Of a stretch of 34,609 nucleotides of DNA, positions 17,764-27,182 are shown one piece after another. The first letter of the stretch is position 1; the number at the start of each line of letters is the position of its first letter. The notes under the pieces are model-generated. The model saw only the letters and a program-made list of their open reading frames with translations, was not told the DNA's origin and did not search any database. The position numbers and the translations under genes were made by a program. The stretch comes from Bacteroidota bacterium (GTDB taxonomy: Bacteria > Bacteroidota > Bacteroidia > B-17B0 > Aurantibacillaceae), in the NCBI GenBank assembly GCA_018267655.1, contig JAFDYB010000027.1, positions 1 to 34,609 on the forward strand. Reading direction: 5' to 3'.

Positions 17764-18348
17764 TTAAAGATTTTTATTTTTATAAAAATTCATTTCATCA
17801 ACATATTCCCACACCTTGTGAGGCATAAAAAAACGAATATCTTTTTTTTCTTTAATGGCATTTCGAATAAATGTTGATGAAATATCAATAACAGGTGCTT
17901 GGGTAATTACAACATTTTTATGACTTTCAAATTTTGTGCTTTTATATCCTTGCCTTGGATAAACATATAATTTATAATTATTTAAAATCTCTTCGTAGTT
18001 TTTCCATTTATGAAAATTTTCTAAGTTATCTTGACCAATTATTAAAGAAAAATCATGCGTCTTATATTTTTCATTTAAATGAGCCAGTGTGTTAATAGTA
18101 TATGAAGGTATTGGTAACGAAAACTCAATATTACTTACACGCATTTTTGGGTGCTGATTAATAGCTAGCTCCAACATTTCGAGACGTTGATTTTGATTTA
18201 GTAATGTGCTTTTTTCTTTTAATGGATTTTGAGGACTAACAACAAACCATACTTGATTTAAGTCGGTAAACGATAGCATGTAATTAGCCAATGCCATGTG
18301 CCCAATATGCACAGGGTTAAACGACCCGAAAAACAAACCTATTTTCAA
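17764..18348 (-). CDS. nadD: Nicotinate-nucleotide adenylyltransferase
   Basis: Transfers AMP from ATP to nicotinate mononucleotide in NAD synthesis. The 194 residues are typical. The nucleotidyltransferase motif GSFNPVHIGH (residues 8-17, His14 and His17) and the C-terminal ISSTFIRN motif are intact. The start codon is TTG: translating from it gives MKIGLFFGSF, the normal NadD beginning, and an in-frame stop lies 12 bases upstream with no ATG between. The TTG is itself part of a TAATTTTG box, with a second such box 15 bases further upstream. First gene of a nadD-idi operon, divergent from tdk. Confidence 0.95.
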   Translation of the reverse strand: MKIGLFFGSFNPVHIGHMALANYMLSFTDLNQVWFVVSPQNPLKEKSTLLNQNQRLEMLELAINQHPKMRVSNIEFSLPIPSYTINTLAHLNEKYKTHDFSLIIGQDNLENFHKWKNYEEILNNYKLYVYPRQGYKSTKFESHKNVVITQAPVIDISSTFIRNAIKEKKDIRFFMPHKVWEYVDEMNFYKNKNL

Positions 18349-18362
18349 AATTAAATTTTAAC

Positions 18363-18370
18363 CAAAATTA
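18363..18370 (-). promoter_or_regulatory. Promoter -7 box of nadD
   Basis: On the minus strand this reads TAATTTTG, an exact TAnnTTTG match, placing the transcript start about 8 bases before the TTG initiator at 18348. A second TAATTTTG (18353-18346) overlaps the initiator and is less likely to be used. Confidence 0.4.
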
Positions 18371-18432
18371 ATCATTTTAGTACATAATATTTTTTGACTA
18401 ATATAAATTTATTTCATAGTATTACTATTTGA

Positions 18433-19014
18433 ATGTTTCTTGAATCAAATAACACACAACAAAAAAGAGGCTGGATTGAAGTTATCTGCGGCAGCATGTT
18501 TTCCGGAAAAACAGAAGAGTTAATTAGACGTCTTAAACGGGCTCGTTTTGCCAAGCAAAAAGTAGAAATTTTTAAACCTCAAATTGATACGCGATATCAT
18601 GTTGAAAACGTGGTAAGTCACAGTGGAAACGAAATTTTAAGCAGCCCGGTGCCATCAAGTGCAAATATATTAATTTTGGCCAGCGATGTAGATGTTGTTG
18701 GTATTGATGAAGCTCAATTTTTTGATAACGAGTTACCCAATGTTTGCCGCGAATTGGCTAATAGAGGTGTAAGAGTAATAGTTGCCGGGCTTGACATGGA
18801 CTACACCGGCAAACCCTTTGGCGCAATACCACAGTTACTTGCAACAGCAGAGTACGTAACAAAAGTACATGCTATTTGTATGCATTGTGGTGAATTAGCA
18901 TATATAAGTCACAGAAAAATTCAAAATAATGCCTTAGTGGTGTTAGGCGAAACCGAAAGTTATGAACCTCTTTGCCGTACATGCTTTAATAAAGCTGTAC
19001 ACAGCCATAAATAA
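18433..19014 (+). CDS. tdk: Thymidine kinase (type II)
   Basis: Phosphorylates thymidine with ATP in pyrimidine salvage. The 193 residues match the tetrameric, zinc-containing bacterial form. P-loop GSMFSGKT (residues 20-27), catalytic acid in GIDEAQFF (Asp92-Glu93), thymidine lasso region near [15 protein letters not shown]. Zinc is held by Cys149, Cys152, Cys181 and Cys184 (CMHC and CRTC). The stop codon is directly followed by the ATG of murF-alr with no spacer, so the two genes are almost certainly one operon and may be translationally coupled. Confidence 0.97.
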   Translation: MFLESNNTQQKRGWIEVICGSMFSGKTEELIRRLKRARFAKQKVEIFKPQIDTRYHVENVVSHSGNEILSSPVPSSANILILASDVDVVGIDEAQFFDNELPNVCRELANRGVRVIVAGLDMDYTGKPFGAIPQLLATAEYVTKVHAICMHCGELAYISHRKIQNNALVVLGETESYEPLCRTCFNKAVHSHK

Positions 19015-21453
19015 ATGTTTACTCTTAAAAATATCAGCAAAATTATTGAGGCCAAATTGTATGGGAACGATCAAAACATTAATGAGTTTTTAATTGACAG
19101 TAGGCTTTTGCAAACTACGGATAGATTAATTTTTGTTGCCATAAAATCGCAACGCAACAATGGCCATGAGTACATTAAAGAGTTAATTGATAAAGGCGTA
19201 CGTGCTTTTTTAATTGAAGAAAATTCTTTTGATTATGAAAAATATTTACAAAAAGAAATAAGTTTTATAGTTTGCAAAAACTCGCTTAAAGCACTTCAAT
19301 TGCTGGCAAAAGAGCATCGTAGAGGATTTAAAATTCCGGTTATTGGTATTACGGGTAGCAATGGTAAAACAACCGTAAAAGAATGGTTGTACCAATTATT
19401 AAAACCAAATTATAGTATCTGTCGCAGCCCTAAAAGTTATAACTCGCAAATAGGCGTGCCATTAAGCGTATTAAATTTAAACTCATTAAACACACTAGCC
19501 ATTTTTGAAGCAGGTATATCAACACTTGGCGAAATGGAAGAACTTAATAACATAATTCAACCTAATATAACAATTATAACCTCAATAGGAGAGGCGCACA
19601 ACGAAGGCTTTGATTCAAAAAAGCAAAAGTTGAATGAAAAATTAAAATTAGCACACAACAGCGCTGTAATTATTGCAAACACTGAAGAAAAGCCACAAAT
19701 AAACGATCTTGCACAACTAATTTGGCTTAGCGAAAATAATAAGGCTGACTTTAATTATACATTAGAAGAAGAGGTTCTCAAAATAAATTATCAATTAAAA
19801 TCATATAATTTTCAAATACCATTTAATGATAAAGCATCTGTTCAAAATTTTGCAACCTGTATAGCTTGTTTATTTTATTTAGGGATAAAAGAAAGTGAAA
19901 TACAAAATCGGATAAAATTAATACAACCTCTTGCAATTCGCCTCGAGATAAAAAATGCTATTTCAAACTCAATAATAATAAACGATTTTTATAATTCAGA
20001 TTTAGATTCGCTTAAAATTGCATTGCAATTTCAAAATCAACAAAATCGTAAAAAAAAGAAAATGATAATAGTTTCTGAGATTGAACAATCGGGCTTATTA
20101 CCAAATGTATTATATAAACAAATGGCAACCTTATTTCAAAAAAACGAAATACATACGGTAGTTGGAATAGGAAAAGAAATATCAAAGCATAAATATTTTT
20201 TTAATTCAAACGCATTGTTTTTTGAAACCACAAAAGATTTTGTGTCTGCTCATACAGCTATTAGTCATAGATTTTCTGACGCTACTATTTTGTTAAAAGG
20301 AGCCCGCAGCTTTGGCTTTGAGCAAATAAGCAGAATATTTCAACTAAAAAGCCACGATACGGTATTTGAAATTCATTTAAATAAATTGGTTGATAATTTA
20401 AACTATTATAAAAGCTTAATAAAACCTCAAACAAAACTAATGGCAATGGTAAAAGCTACCGGTTATGGTAGTGGAAGCGTTGAAATTGCTCGCACATTGC
20501 AATACAATGGCGTATCGTATTTAGCTGTGGCTTATGCCGATGAAGGAGTAGAATTGAGAAATGCAGAAATAAAATTACCTATCATGGTAATGAACTCAGA
20601 AATAGACGCATTTGAAGATATTATTGAATTTAAATTAGAACCTGAAATTTATAACTTTAAAACACTTCATGAATTTGCTAAAAAGCTTGATAGTATAGGC
20701 ATAACATCAGCATACCCTGTGCATATAAAGCTTGATACAGGAATGAAGCGGTTAGGGTTTGAAGAAAATGAAATAGATAAATTAGCAGAAACAATAACTG
20801 CCTACCCGCAACTAAAAGTAATTTCTATTTTCTCACACTTAGTAGCAAGCGATAATCAGCAGTTAGATGAATTTACGCAGCAACAAATAAATGCTTTTAA
20901 TACGCAAGCAACAAAAATTGAAAAACAAATAAAATACCCCGTTTTAAAGCATATTTGTAACTCAAGCGGAATTACCAGATTTTCTAACGCGCACTTTAAC
21001 ATGGTAAGACTTGGCATAGGTTTATATGGGGTGGGTTCAGATGCGCAAACACAGGCTCAGCTTCAAAATGTAGGAGTGTTAAAAACAAAAATATCACAAA
21101 TAAAAACAATAAGAGCAGGCGAAACAATTGGCTACAACCGCAGCTTTATGTTTCAACAACAAGGTAAAATAGCAACAATACCCATTGGTTACGCCGATGG
21201 CTTTTTAAGAACGCTAAGTAATGGAGCGCATGGTGTATATGTAAACGGATATTTTTGTAAAGTGGTTGGAAATGTATGCATGGATATGTGTATGATTGAT
21301 GTAACAAATGTTTCTTGCGTGGAGGGCGATGAGGTTATTATTTTTGAAAATTATGAGCAATTAATAGCTTTGTCAAAAGCTTTAAAAACAATACCGTATG
21401 AGGTGCTAAGCAATATTTCGGCAAGAGTAAAAAGAATATATGTGTATGAATAA
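19015..21453 (+). CDS. Fused MurF ligase and alanine racemase
   Basis: An 812-residue two-enzyme fusion typical of Bacteroidota. The N-terminal half (about 1-445) is a UDP-MurNAc-tripeptide:D-Ala-D-Ala ligase with ATP loop GITGSNGKTT (about 116-125), FEAGISTLGEMEEL, and GEAHNEGF. The usual DDxYNAxP loop reads NDFYNSDLDS, a weak match. The C-terminal half (about 450-812) is a PLP alanine racemase: the PLP Lys is Lys480 in MVKATGYGSG, with HIKLDTGMKRLGF, RLGIGLYGVG, GYNRSF, PIGYADGF and CMDMCMID all present. The fusion couples D-Ala supply to addition of the D-Ala-D-Ala unit in peptidoglycan synthesis. In some relatives a separate murF also exists, so I cannot tell whether the ligase half is the main MurF. 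Confidence 0.95.
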   Translation: MFTLKNISKIIEAKLYGNDQNINEFLIDSRLLQTTDRLIFVAIKSQRNNGHEYIKELIDKGVRAFLIEENSFDYEKYLQKEISFIVCKNSLKALQLLAKEHRRGFKIPVIGITGSNGKTTVKEWLYQLLKPNYSICRSPKSYNSQIGVPLSVLNLNSLNTLAIFEAGISTLGEMEELNNIIQPNITIITSIGEAHNEGFDSKKQKLNEKLKLAHNSAVIIANTEEKPQINDLAQLIWLSENNKADFNYTLEEEVLKINYQLKSYNFQIPFNDKASVQNFATCIACLFYLGIKESEIQNRIKLIQPLAIRLEIKNAISNSIIINDFYNSDLDSLKIALQFQNQQNRKKKKMIIVSEIEQSGLLPNVLYKQMATLFQKNEIHTVVGIGKEISKHKYFFNSNALFFETTKDFVSAHTAISHRFSDATILLKGARSFGFEQISRIFQLKSHDTVFEIHLNKLVDNLNYYKSLIKPQTKLMAMVKATGYGSGSVEIARTLQYNGVSYLAVAYADEGVELRNAEIKLPIMVMNSEIDAFEDIIEFKLEPEIYNFKTLHEFAKKLDSIGITSAYPVHIKLDTGMKRLGFEENEIDKLAETITAYPQLKVISIFSHLVASDNQQLDEFTQQQINAFNTQATKIEKQIKYPVLKHICNSSGITRFSNAHFNMVRLGIGLYGVGSDAQTQAQLQNVGVLKTKISQIKTIRAGETIGYNRSFMFQQQGKIATIPIGYADGFLRTLSNGAHGVYVNGYFCKVVGNVCMDMCMIDVTNVSCVEGDEVIIFENYEQLIALSKALKTIPYEVLSNISARVKRIYVYE

Positions 21454-21619
21454 TAACAATTACAAATAAAGTTAATTTACTGTATATCAATAAATTAAAT
21501 TTAAATTAACAACAAATAAACCATTTTTGAACAAGTTATTTAACAAAGTTTTTAAGTAAATTCGTCAAGCAAAATTTTTTTTTGGTCGAAATGCCAAAAT
21601 TAATCCAAAATTATATTCG

Positions 21620-21627
21620 TAAATTTG
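21620..21627 (+). promoter_or_regulatory. Promoter -7 box
   Basis: TAAATTTG, an exact TAnnTTTG match, 19 bases before the ATG at 21647. The 193-base gap that precedes this gene is otherwise AT-rich DNA with no gene. Confidence 0.45.
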
Positions 21628-21646
21628 TATCCCTAAATTAAGTGTC

Positions 21647-22084
21647 ATGTTTGATATTTTAAAAAATTTTGAACAAAAATTTGCACCTTTAAAAAAGAAA
21701 GGATTGCGTATTGATGGATTATCAATGATTGATCCAAAGCGTAAAAAGCATGTAATAATGATTAGCAAACCTTTTTTGTTTGACAATCGTCAGTTACCTA
21801 AGGTTTATGAAGGATTGGAAATTAAAGCAAAAATTGAAGGCGATTTACCTAAAGAATTTACAATAAAAAAAGACACAATAAAAAAGGAATACGTTTGGGC
21901 TCCGTCAAAGTTTGAAAAATATGTAGATCGTTGCTCAGACGAAATTAAAAGGCAATTTAATGATCCAAAAATGACGCGCAATGAAATGCTAGATGCCTTA
22001 GCATTTGGTAACTATGAAGATCATAAAAAGAAAAGTGTACAATTAATGAAGGATGGTAAAATCCCTCCATTTAAATTAAATTAA
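21647..22084 (+). CDS. Unrecognised 145-residue protein
   Basis: I do not recognise this gene. It encodes a soluble, Lys-rich protein with no signal peptide, membrane segment or cysteine-based motif; its only Cys is in DRCSDEIKRQF. Segments that look structured are FEQKFAPLKKKGLRIDGLSMIDPKRKK, which I read as a basic N-terminal part, and a C-terminal helical part with MTRNEMLDALAFGNYEDHKKK. Support for it being real: an exact -7 promoter box 19 bases upstream, an ATG start, codon use like its neighbours, and a good terminator 60 bases after the stop. It is a single-gene unit between murF-alr and the convergent nucleoid-protein gene. Confidence 0.75.
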   Translation: MFDILKNFEQKFAPLKKKGLRIDGLSMIDPKRKKHVIMISKPFLFDNRQLPKVYEGLEIKAKIEGDLPKEFTIKKDTIKKEYVWAPSKFEKYVDRCSDEIKRQFNDPKMTRNEMLDALAFGNYEDHKKKSVQLMKDGKIPPFKLN

Positions 22085-22141
22085 AAATAAAAAGTATTCA
22101 AATTGTTGTAATTAAGGGTTAAACATTTGGAACTTTTGGTT

Positions 22142-22173
22142 AAGGGTTGGGAGTGGTTTCCTAACCCTTTTTT
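22142..22173 (+). terminator. Intrinsic terminator
   Basis: AAGGGTTGGGA (22142-22152) pairs with TCCTAACCCTT (22159-22169) over 11 bp including one G-U pair, followed by a T run. It ends the transcript of the 145-residue protein. The following stretch to 22301 shows nothing else. Confidence 0.8.
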
Positions 22174-22301
22174 ATTGAATTATACCATTTTCTAACATGA
22201 TTTAGACTAATATTGGCATGAAAAAATATACTCAAATCTGCATATTTTTATCTTGTTATGAAATGTATTTCTTGGCATCACTCACTTATTAAAATGCATT
22301 A

Positions 22302-23351
22302 TTACTCTTCATTAACAAAAAATAATTTGTAAAATTTCATACCCTTGTCCTCGTCGTAGCCTCGCTCCACGTAATCATGGCGACTATGAATATATAAATG
22401 GAAATTTTTGTCTAATTTTACAACGCTTCGCATATACTTTTGATTTTTTTTAACCGCAGTTTGGCTAACATCAAACTCATCTATGTCGTTTAATTGGAGG
22501 CGCTTCATATAATCAGTACGATAATCCTTAAATGCCGAAATTAAATCAGGTTCAACTAAAACATCTTTTTCAAAATCTTCAACATTCACTCTACTTTTAT
22601 CTTTAAAATAAGATGTGCTTCGGTTTAACATCATCATTTGATCGGGTTTTTTAACGTTATTAGCTTCGGTTAGTACCTCTTCGCAAAAGCCTCGCGATGC
22701 ATCAATAAAATTTTTTGTATGATAAAAAGCATTTTGCTTTAACTCTGCACCTATAAAGTCATACTCCCAATATTGAGCGCACTCGGCAATTGAATTGGTA
22801 TTGTCTATTATCGAAATTTTAAAACCATTGTTGGAATCACTATTAAAAATTAAGCAACCTTTATCTATTTTTTGAATATTTATTCCTTGTTCTGCAACTA
22901 ATGAAAAATCGCTCAAATGTTCATGAACAGTAATAAAAGTATCCTTATTTTCAGTTTTAAATAAGCCAACGCAATCGCACAACTCGCCATCAATCATAGT
23001 ATCTTTAAAATAGCAGGCATAAAATTCGCCCGATTTAATTTTTGGATGATTAGATTGACTATGAAGATGCACCGCAAGCTCTGACACGTCTTCTTTAAAA
23101 TTCGTTTGATTTTTAAAAATTTTCCGGCAAAAATTTTCCACAGGATTTACGGCAAATTCCGACTTGTTCTTAAAGCAATAGTAAACATCTGTTTTAAACG
23201 ACTGCGAAAAATAACGCGTAAGCGTATCTTTTAAAAGACTATCCGTTAAGTCAATTAAATTTTTTCCAATTGTTAACTCTTCACCCAATGCTTTATTGCC
23301 AACAAAATTAAGCGATAGTAATTTTAATTCGGCTCTTGTAAACTCAATCAT
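22302..23351 (-). CDS. Nucleoid-associated protein (NdpA/YejK family)
   Basis: A 349-residue protein of the 37-kDa nucleoid-associated family (YejK/NdpA), known to copurify with the bacterial nucleoid. The length and the order of conserved parts fit: an N-terminal VGNKALGEELTIGKN segment, the central FYACYFKDTMIDGELCDCVGLFKTENK beta region, IFNSDSNNGFKISIID, and the AQYWEYDF segment followed by a helical C-terminal half. Biochemical role is not settled for the family. It stands alone: 217 bases from the terminator-ended gene on one side and divergent from the prc gene on the other. Confidence 0.85.
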   Translation of the reverse strand: MIEFTRAELKLLSLNFVGNKALGEELTIGKNLIDLTDSLLKDTLTRYFSQSFKTDVYYCFKNKSEFAVNPVENFCRKIFKNQTNFKEDVSELAVHLHSQSNHPKIKSGEFYACYFKDTMIDGELCDCVGLFKTENKDTFITVHEHLSDFSLVAEQGINIQKIDKGCLIFNSDSNNGFKISIIDNTNSIAECAQYWEYDFIGAELKQNAFYHTKNFIDASRGFCEEVLTEANNVKKPDQMMMLNRSTSYFKDKSRVNVEDFEKDVLVEPDLISAFKDYRTDYMKRLQLNDIDEFDVSQTAVKKNQKYMRSVVKLDKNFHLYIHSRHDYVERGYDEDKGMKFYKLFFVNEE

Positions 23352-23470
23352 ATATTAAAACTGCTAAAGTAACAGCTATGTTCAAACTAGGTTTAACAAA
23401 ATTTAAACAAGTTATAAAAAAATCAAGCCAAAATTATGGAAGAGCATAGCTTAAAATAAATTTAAAAAAT

Positions 23471-23478
23471 TAAATTTG
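23471..23478 (+). promoter_or_regulatory. Promoter -7 box of prc
   Basis: TAAATTTG, an exact TAnnTTTG match, ends 7 bases before the ATG at 23486. With the usual 5-7 base distance from box to transcript start, the mRNA would begin at or within about 2 bases of the start codon. Confidence 0.5.
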
Positions 23479-23485
23479 TAGGTAT

Positions 23486-25573
23486 ATGCAACAACTCTGT
23501 AAATTATTTTTAAAAAAATCGCTCATAATTCCGTTACTTGCAATTGTATTTTCATTTACAATTGGAAAGTTTTTTTTCGATAAAAATATTGTAATTTTTG
23601 AATTAATCTTGGGGCGGATAAACGAGTCTCATTATTCACCTTTAAAAATAGATGATACTTTTAGCGAAAAAGTATATGATTTGTATTTGAAAAGAATTGA
23701 TGCTGGGAAAAAGTTTTTTCTTCAAGAAGACGTTAATGAGCTTTCAAAATACAGGAGGGATATTGACGACGAAATAATGGCGCAACGCCTCACTTTTTAC
23801 AACAAATCAGTTGACCTAATAAACAAACGTATTAAAGAAAAAGAAAACTGGACAAAAGAAATACTCAGCGAAAAAATTGATTATACCAAAAACGAAAGTT
23901 ATGAAACCGACAATGAAAAATCAAACTTTGCTACAAATATAGATCAATTGAAAGATGAGTGGCGTAAAATGATAAAGTATCAATTGCTCGTTCGTATAGA
24001 TGAAGAGATGGATAAACAAGAAAAAGCAAAAGAAAAAAAAGATACCATTGTTAAATTTAAATCATTTGACAGTATAGAAGTAGATGCAAAAAGAAAAGTT
24101 TTAAAATCTAATACTGATTGGTTTAAACGATTGTATAAAATTAAACCTCGCGAACGCTTTGCTTTGTTTGCAAACGCAGTGGCCGGAGTTTACGACCCTC
24201 ATACAGAATATTTTGCGCCCGCAGAAAAAAAGAAATTTGACCAAGGCATGAGCGGCCAGTTTGAAGGTATTGGCGCAAGGTTGCAACAAAAAGACGGCAT
24301 TTTAAAAGTAAGCGAAATTATTCCCGGCACACCAAGCTCTCGCAGCGATTTAAAAGCAGGTGATGAAATAATAAAAGTGGCACAAGGAGCTGGCGAAGCT
24401 GTCGATATTACTAATATGGATATGGAAGATGCCATTGACTTAATTAAAGGACGAAAAGGTACTGAAGTGCGCCTTACTATTAGAAGAAGCGGCGCCCAAA
24501 AATTAATTTCGATTGTTAGAGATAAAATTAAAATGGAAGAATCATACGCAAAAAGTCTTTTACTCGAAAACAAGAATAAAATAGGTTACATATACTTACC
24601 TAATTTTTATACAAATTTTGATGGAACATCTGATCATTATTGTGCGCAAGATGTAAAAAAAGAAATTGACAGTTTAAAAAAGCAAAACATAAAAAGCTTA
24701 ATTCTTGATTTGCGCGATAATGGTGGAGGTTCTTTAATGGAGGCTATAAATATGGTTGGTTTATTCATTAATAAAGGCCCTGTAGTGCAAGTACGTGAGC
24801 GTAATAATTACATTAATGTTTATGACGATAAAAACTCTTCTGTTGCGTGGGATGGCCCCTTTGCAATTTTAATTAACCATAATAGTGCCAGCGCCAGCGA
24901 AATTGTTGCCGCAGCTATTCAAGATTATAAGCGCGGCGTAATTATTGGTACTCCTTCTTTTGGTAAAGGAACTGTTCAAAGTTTTGCTGATTTAGACATG
25001 AATATTATACCCCAATTTGACTCGCTAAAACCAACAGGCCAAGTTAAAATTACGCGTCAAAAATTTTATAGAATAAATGGAGGAGCAACTCAATTAAAAG
25101 GTGTAACTCCCGATGTAAAATTACCCGACCCTTATGAATATATTGACTTAGGTGAAAAAGAAATGGATAACCCAATGCCTTGGGATGAAATTAAACGTTG
25201 CGACTACACCGAATTTAAAAATATAAACTACGATGATTTATTAAAACAAAATAAAAATAGGCTTTCAAAAAGCGAAACCTTTAACCTGATAGGGCAACAA
25301 GCAAAGTATGTAAAATCACGAAAAGATGATTCAAAATACCCTTTAAATATCGAAAAATTTAGAGCTGAACAAAAAGAAGCAAGGGCAAACAGCAAAAAAT
25401 TTGAAGAGCTAAGAAAAGAAATTAAAGGATTTAAAGCAGATTTATTAAACAATTATTCAAAATCAATTGCCGCAGATTCGTCGCGTTTGGGTAGAGAAAA
25501 CCGTTGGGCAAAAAGTGTTTCAAAAGACGCCTATATACACGAAGCAACTAATATTTTGAATGACATTAAATAA
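23486..25573 (+). CDS. prc: Tail-specific (carboxy-terminal processing) protease
   Basis: Periplasmic S41-family serine protease (Tsp/Prc) that degrades or trims proteins from the C-terminus. At 695 residues it has the long Tsp layout: membrane anchor or signal (about 12-30), helical N-terminal domain with RIDAGKKFFLQEDV, PDZ domain (about 265-345, GIGARLQQKDGILKVSEIIPG and LKAGDEIIKV), protease core, and a C-terminal Tsp-type helical domain (about 545-690). The nucleophile Ser lies in NSASASEIVAAA (residues 466-475) and the general-base Lys is Lys494 in SFGKGTVQ. LDLRDNGGGSL is the conserved strand. The gene converges on ubiX with only 5 bases between stops. Its promoter box almost touches the start codon. 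Confidence 0.95.
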   Translation: MQQLCKLFLKKSLIIPLLAIVFSFTIGKFFFDKNIVIFELILGRINESHYSPLKIDDTFSEKVYDLYLKRIDAGKKFFLQEDVNELSKYRRDIDDEIMAQRLTFYNKSVDLINKRIKEKENWTKEILSEKIDYTKNESYETDNEKSNFATNIDQLKDEWRKMIKYQLLVRIDEEMDKQEKAKEKKDTIVKFKSFDSIEVDAKRKVLKSNTDWFKRLYKIKPRERFALFANAVAGVYDPHTEYFAPAEKKKFDQGMSGQFEGIGARLQQKDGILKVSEIIPGTPSSRSDLKAGDEIIKVAQGAGEAVDITNMDMEDAIDLIKGRKGTEVRLTIRRSGAQKLISIVRDKIKMEESYAKSLLLENKNKIGYIYLPNFYTNFDGTSDHYCAQDVKKEIDSLKKQNIKSLILDLRDNGGGSLMEAINMVGLFINKGPVVQVRERNNYINVYDDKNSSVAWDGPFAILINHNSASASEIVAAAIQDYKRGVIIGTPSFGKGTVQSFADLDMNIIPQFDSLKPTGQVKITRQKFYRINGGATQLKGVTPDVKLPDPYEYIDLGEKEMDNPMPWDEIKRCDYTEFKNINYDDLLKQNKNRLSKSETFNLIGQQAKYVKSRKDDSKYPLNIEKFRAEQKEARANSKKFEELRKEIKGFKADLLNNYSKSIAADSSRLGRENRWAKSVSKDAYIHEATNILNDIK

Positions 25574-25578
25574 TAAGG

Positions 25579-26157
25579 TTAACTTTTGTTGCCCCACCTA
25601 AATGTACTTTGTGGTAGCCCAATTAAATCAATAACTCTGTCAACCACTGTTAAAGCAAGAGCCTCTATAGTAGCCGGCATGCTATAAAATGAAGGGCATG
25701 CAGGACATACAATAGCCCCAGCTTCGGTTAAAACTTTCATATTGTTGATATGAATTAGGTTTAAAGGCGTATCGCGTGTAACTAAAATTAATTTTCTTCT
25801 TTCTTTTAACACCACATCAGCTGACCTGCTTATTAAATCGTTACTAATACCATTTGCAATTCGCCCCATGGTTCCCATGCTGCAAGGGCAAATAACAAGT
25901 GTTGTGAAGCCGCCGGATCCTGACGCAAATGGCGCAGTAAAATCTTGATTTTCGAATATTTTTATAGCTAAATTTTTATACGATGCATCATTCAATTCAT
26001 GTAGCCAAACATCTTTAGCATTTTTCGACATTACAACTGCAAGCTCAATACTTTTATCACTTTTAGAAAGAAGAATTAATTTTTCAAGCAAAAGTTTTGC
26101 GTAAATGCTTCCACTTGCTCCTGTAATAGCAACAACAATTTTATTTTTAATTTGCAT
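25579..26157 (-). CDS. ubiX: UbiX-type flavin prenyltransferase
   Basis: Joins a dimethylallyl group to FMN to make the prenylated FMN cofactor of UbiD-type decarboxylases. The 192 residues are standard. Characteristic segments are VAITGASGSIYAKLL (FMN phosphate binding), CPCSMGTMGRIANGISNDLISRSADVVLKERR, LVTRDTPLNLIHINNM and PACPSFYSMPATIEAL. It overlaps the 3' end of the upstream barrel gene by 11 bases, suggesting coupled translation though the two functions appear unrelated. No ubiD is in the window. Confidence 0.95.
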   Translation of the reverse strand: MQIKNKIVVAITGASGSIYAKLLLEKLILLSKSDKSIELAVVMSKNAKDVWLHELNDASYKNLAIKIFENQDFTAPFASGSGGFTTLVICPCSMGTMGRIANGISNDLISRSADVVLKERRKLILVTRDTPLNLIHINNMKVLTEAGAIVCPACPSFYSMPATIEALALTVVDRVIDLIGLPQSTFRWGNKS

Positions 26158-26812
26158 GCGTTTTTGTCAAAGGTATAGTATATGAAACAAAAATAGAAAC
26201 AATATTGCTATAAAGTCCTTTATTAAAAAAGCGAGCAACCGGATTAGGATAATAAATACCTGTAGCAGCTATCCCATAAGGTCTTATAGGTAGTACAGAA
26301 TTGTTAAATCTAACTTCAACAGTAAAATTATTTTTTAATTTCATGCCCATACCTGAATTTATAGCGTATTCAAATTTTTGAAAGGGCCACCTCCCTGTCC
26401 AGTCTCCAAACTCATTCGATTCGGAATAATTAATTAAATAGGCCACTGAAGGTCCAATTGAAAGATAAAAACGTTTATAAAAAAAATAATTAAACATAAG
26501 AGGCATGTCAAAGTAGTTAAGATTCAAATGATAATAGGTGTAATCGCCTTTATCCGGATTTTGATTTTTCCAGGCACCTTTTTGCGAAAAATAAAAGCCC
26601 AACGAAACAGATAACTTGTTACTAAGCATTGCTTGCACATTTGTTCCTACAAACAAACCCGGTTTATTATAACCTGTTAAATTGTCGCCGTGTATTTGGC
26701 AGGCATTAATTCCCAAAGCTGGTACTAAGGTAAAAATATTTTGATTTGTATTTTGAGATCTTCCGATGTTCAAAGTGCATATTATAAAAAACAAAAAAAT
26801 ATTTAATTTCAT
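26147..26812 (-). CDS. PorT-like outer-membrane beta-barrel protein
   Basis: A 221-residue exported protein with a signal peptide (IFLFFIICTLNIGRSQ, residues 4-19) and a small eight- to ten-strand barrel of the type annotated as outer membrane beta-barrel (PorT-like) in Bacteroidota. The pattern includes PGLFVGTNVQAMLSNKLSVSLGFYFSQKG, the YYHLNLNYFDMPLMFNYFF strand pair, FYLSIGPSVAYLI and a final VSIFVSYTIPL strand. Function unknown. A TATTTTTG box ends only 5 bases before its ATG, so it probably starts a leaderless transcript that also carries ubiX, with which it overlaps by 11 bases. Confidence 0.8.
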   Translation of the reverse strand: MKLNIFLFFIICTLNIGRSQNTNQNIFTLVPALGINACQIHGDNLTGYNKPGLFVGTNVQAMLSNKLSVSLGFYFSQKGAWKNQNPDKGDYTYYHLNLNYFDMPLMFNYFFYKRFYLSIGPSVAYLINYSESNEFGDWTGRWPFQKFEYAINSGMGMKLKNNFTVEVRFNNSVLPIRPYGIAATGIYYPNPVARFFNKGLYSNIVSIFVSYTIPLTKTHAN

Positions 26813-26817
26813 TCACA

Positions 26818-26825
26818 CAAAAATA
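26818..26825 (-). promoter_or_regulatory. Promoter -7 box of the barrel/ubiX operon
   Basis: Minus strand reads TATTTTTG, an exact TAnnTTTG match, 5 bases before the ATG at 26812. The expected transcript start falls on or next to the start codon. Confidence 0.45.
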
Positions 26826-26985
26826 AACTAAATTTTAGTCTTATGTTATTTTATTGGATAGAATAACAAAACAGTTTCTTTTAAAAGAAAAGGAATGAAG
26901 AGAAAGAGATAGTTTTTTAAAACTAATTATTTGTTTTTCCCTTTCTTTTAGTTTGACTCAAAAGAAAGGAAAAATCAGAGGTTTT

Positions 26986-27025
26986 GTGTCCAAGCTAAAG
27001 GCTTTTCGTTGAGGGAGCGGTGACG
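26986..27025 (+). repeat. 40-bp G-rich repeat unit, copy 2
   Basis: Same unit as at 327-366, with core TTTTCGTTGAGGGAGCGG. Its differences from copy 1 are mostly G or C changed to A or T, as expected for decay in AT-rich DNA. Confidence 0.7.
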
Positions 27026-27142
27026 CTAGGTTCTTCCGGGAATGGCTTGTTAGATTGAAGAATACAGTGATGTTGCGAGTTGAGCGAAGCCGAAACCTGC
27101 AACGCAAATCTCACTTCTGAAAATTATAAAGGTATGCACAAC

Positions 27143-27182
27143 GTGCGCAAGCTAAAGGTGTTTCGCTGAGGGGGCGTTAGCG
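27143..27182 (+). repeat. 40-bp G-rich repeat unit, copy 3
   Basis: Begins GTGCGCAAGC and contains TTTCGCTGAGGGGGCG exactly as in copy 1. It lies 117 bases after copy 2 in the same orientation and lacks its own hairpin module. Confidence 0.7.
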
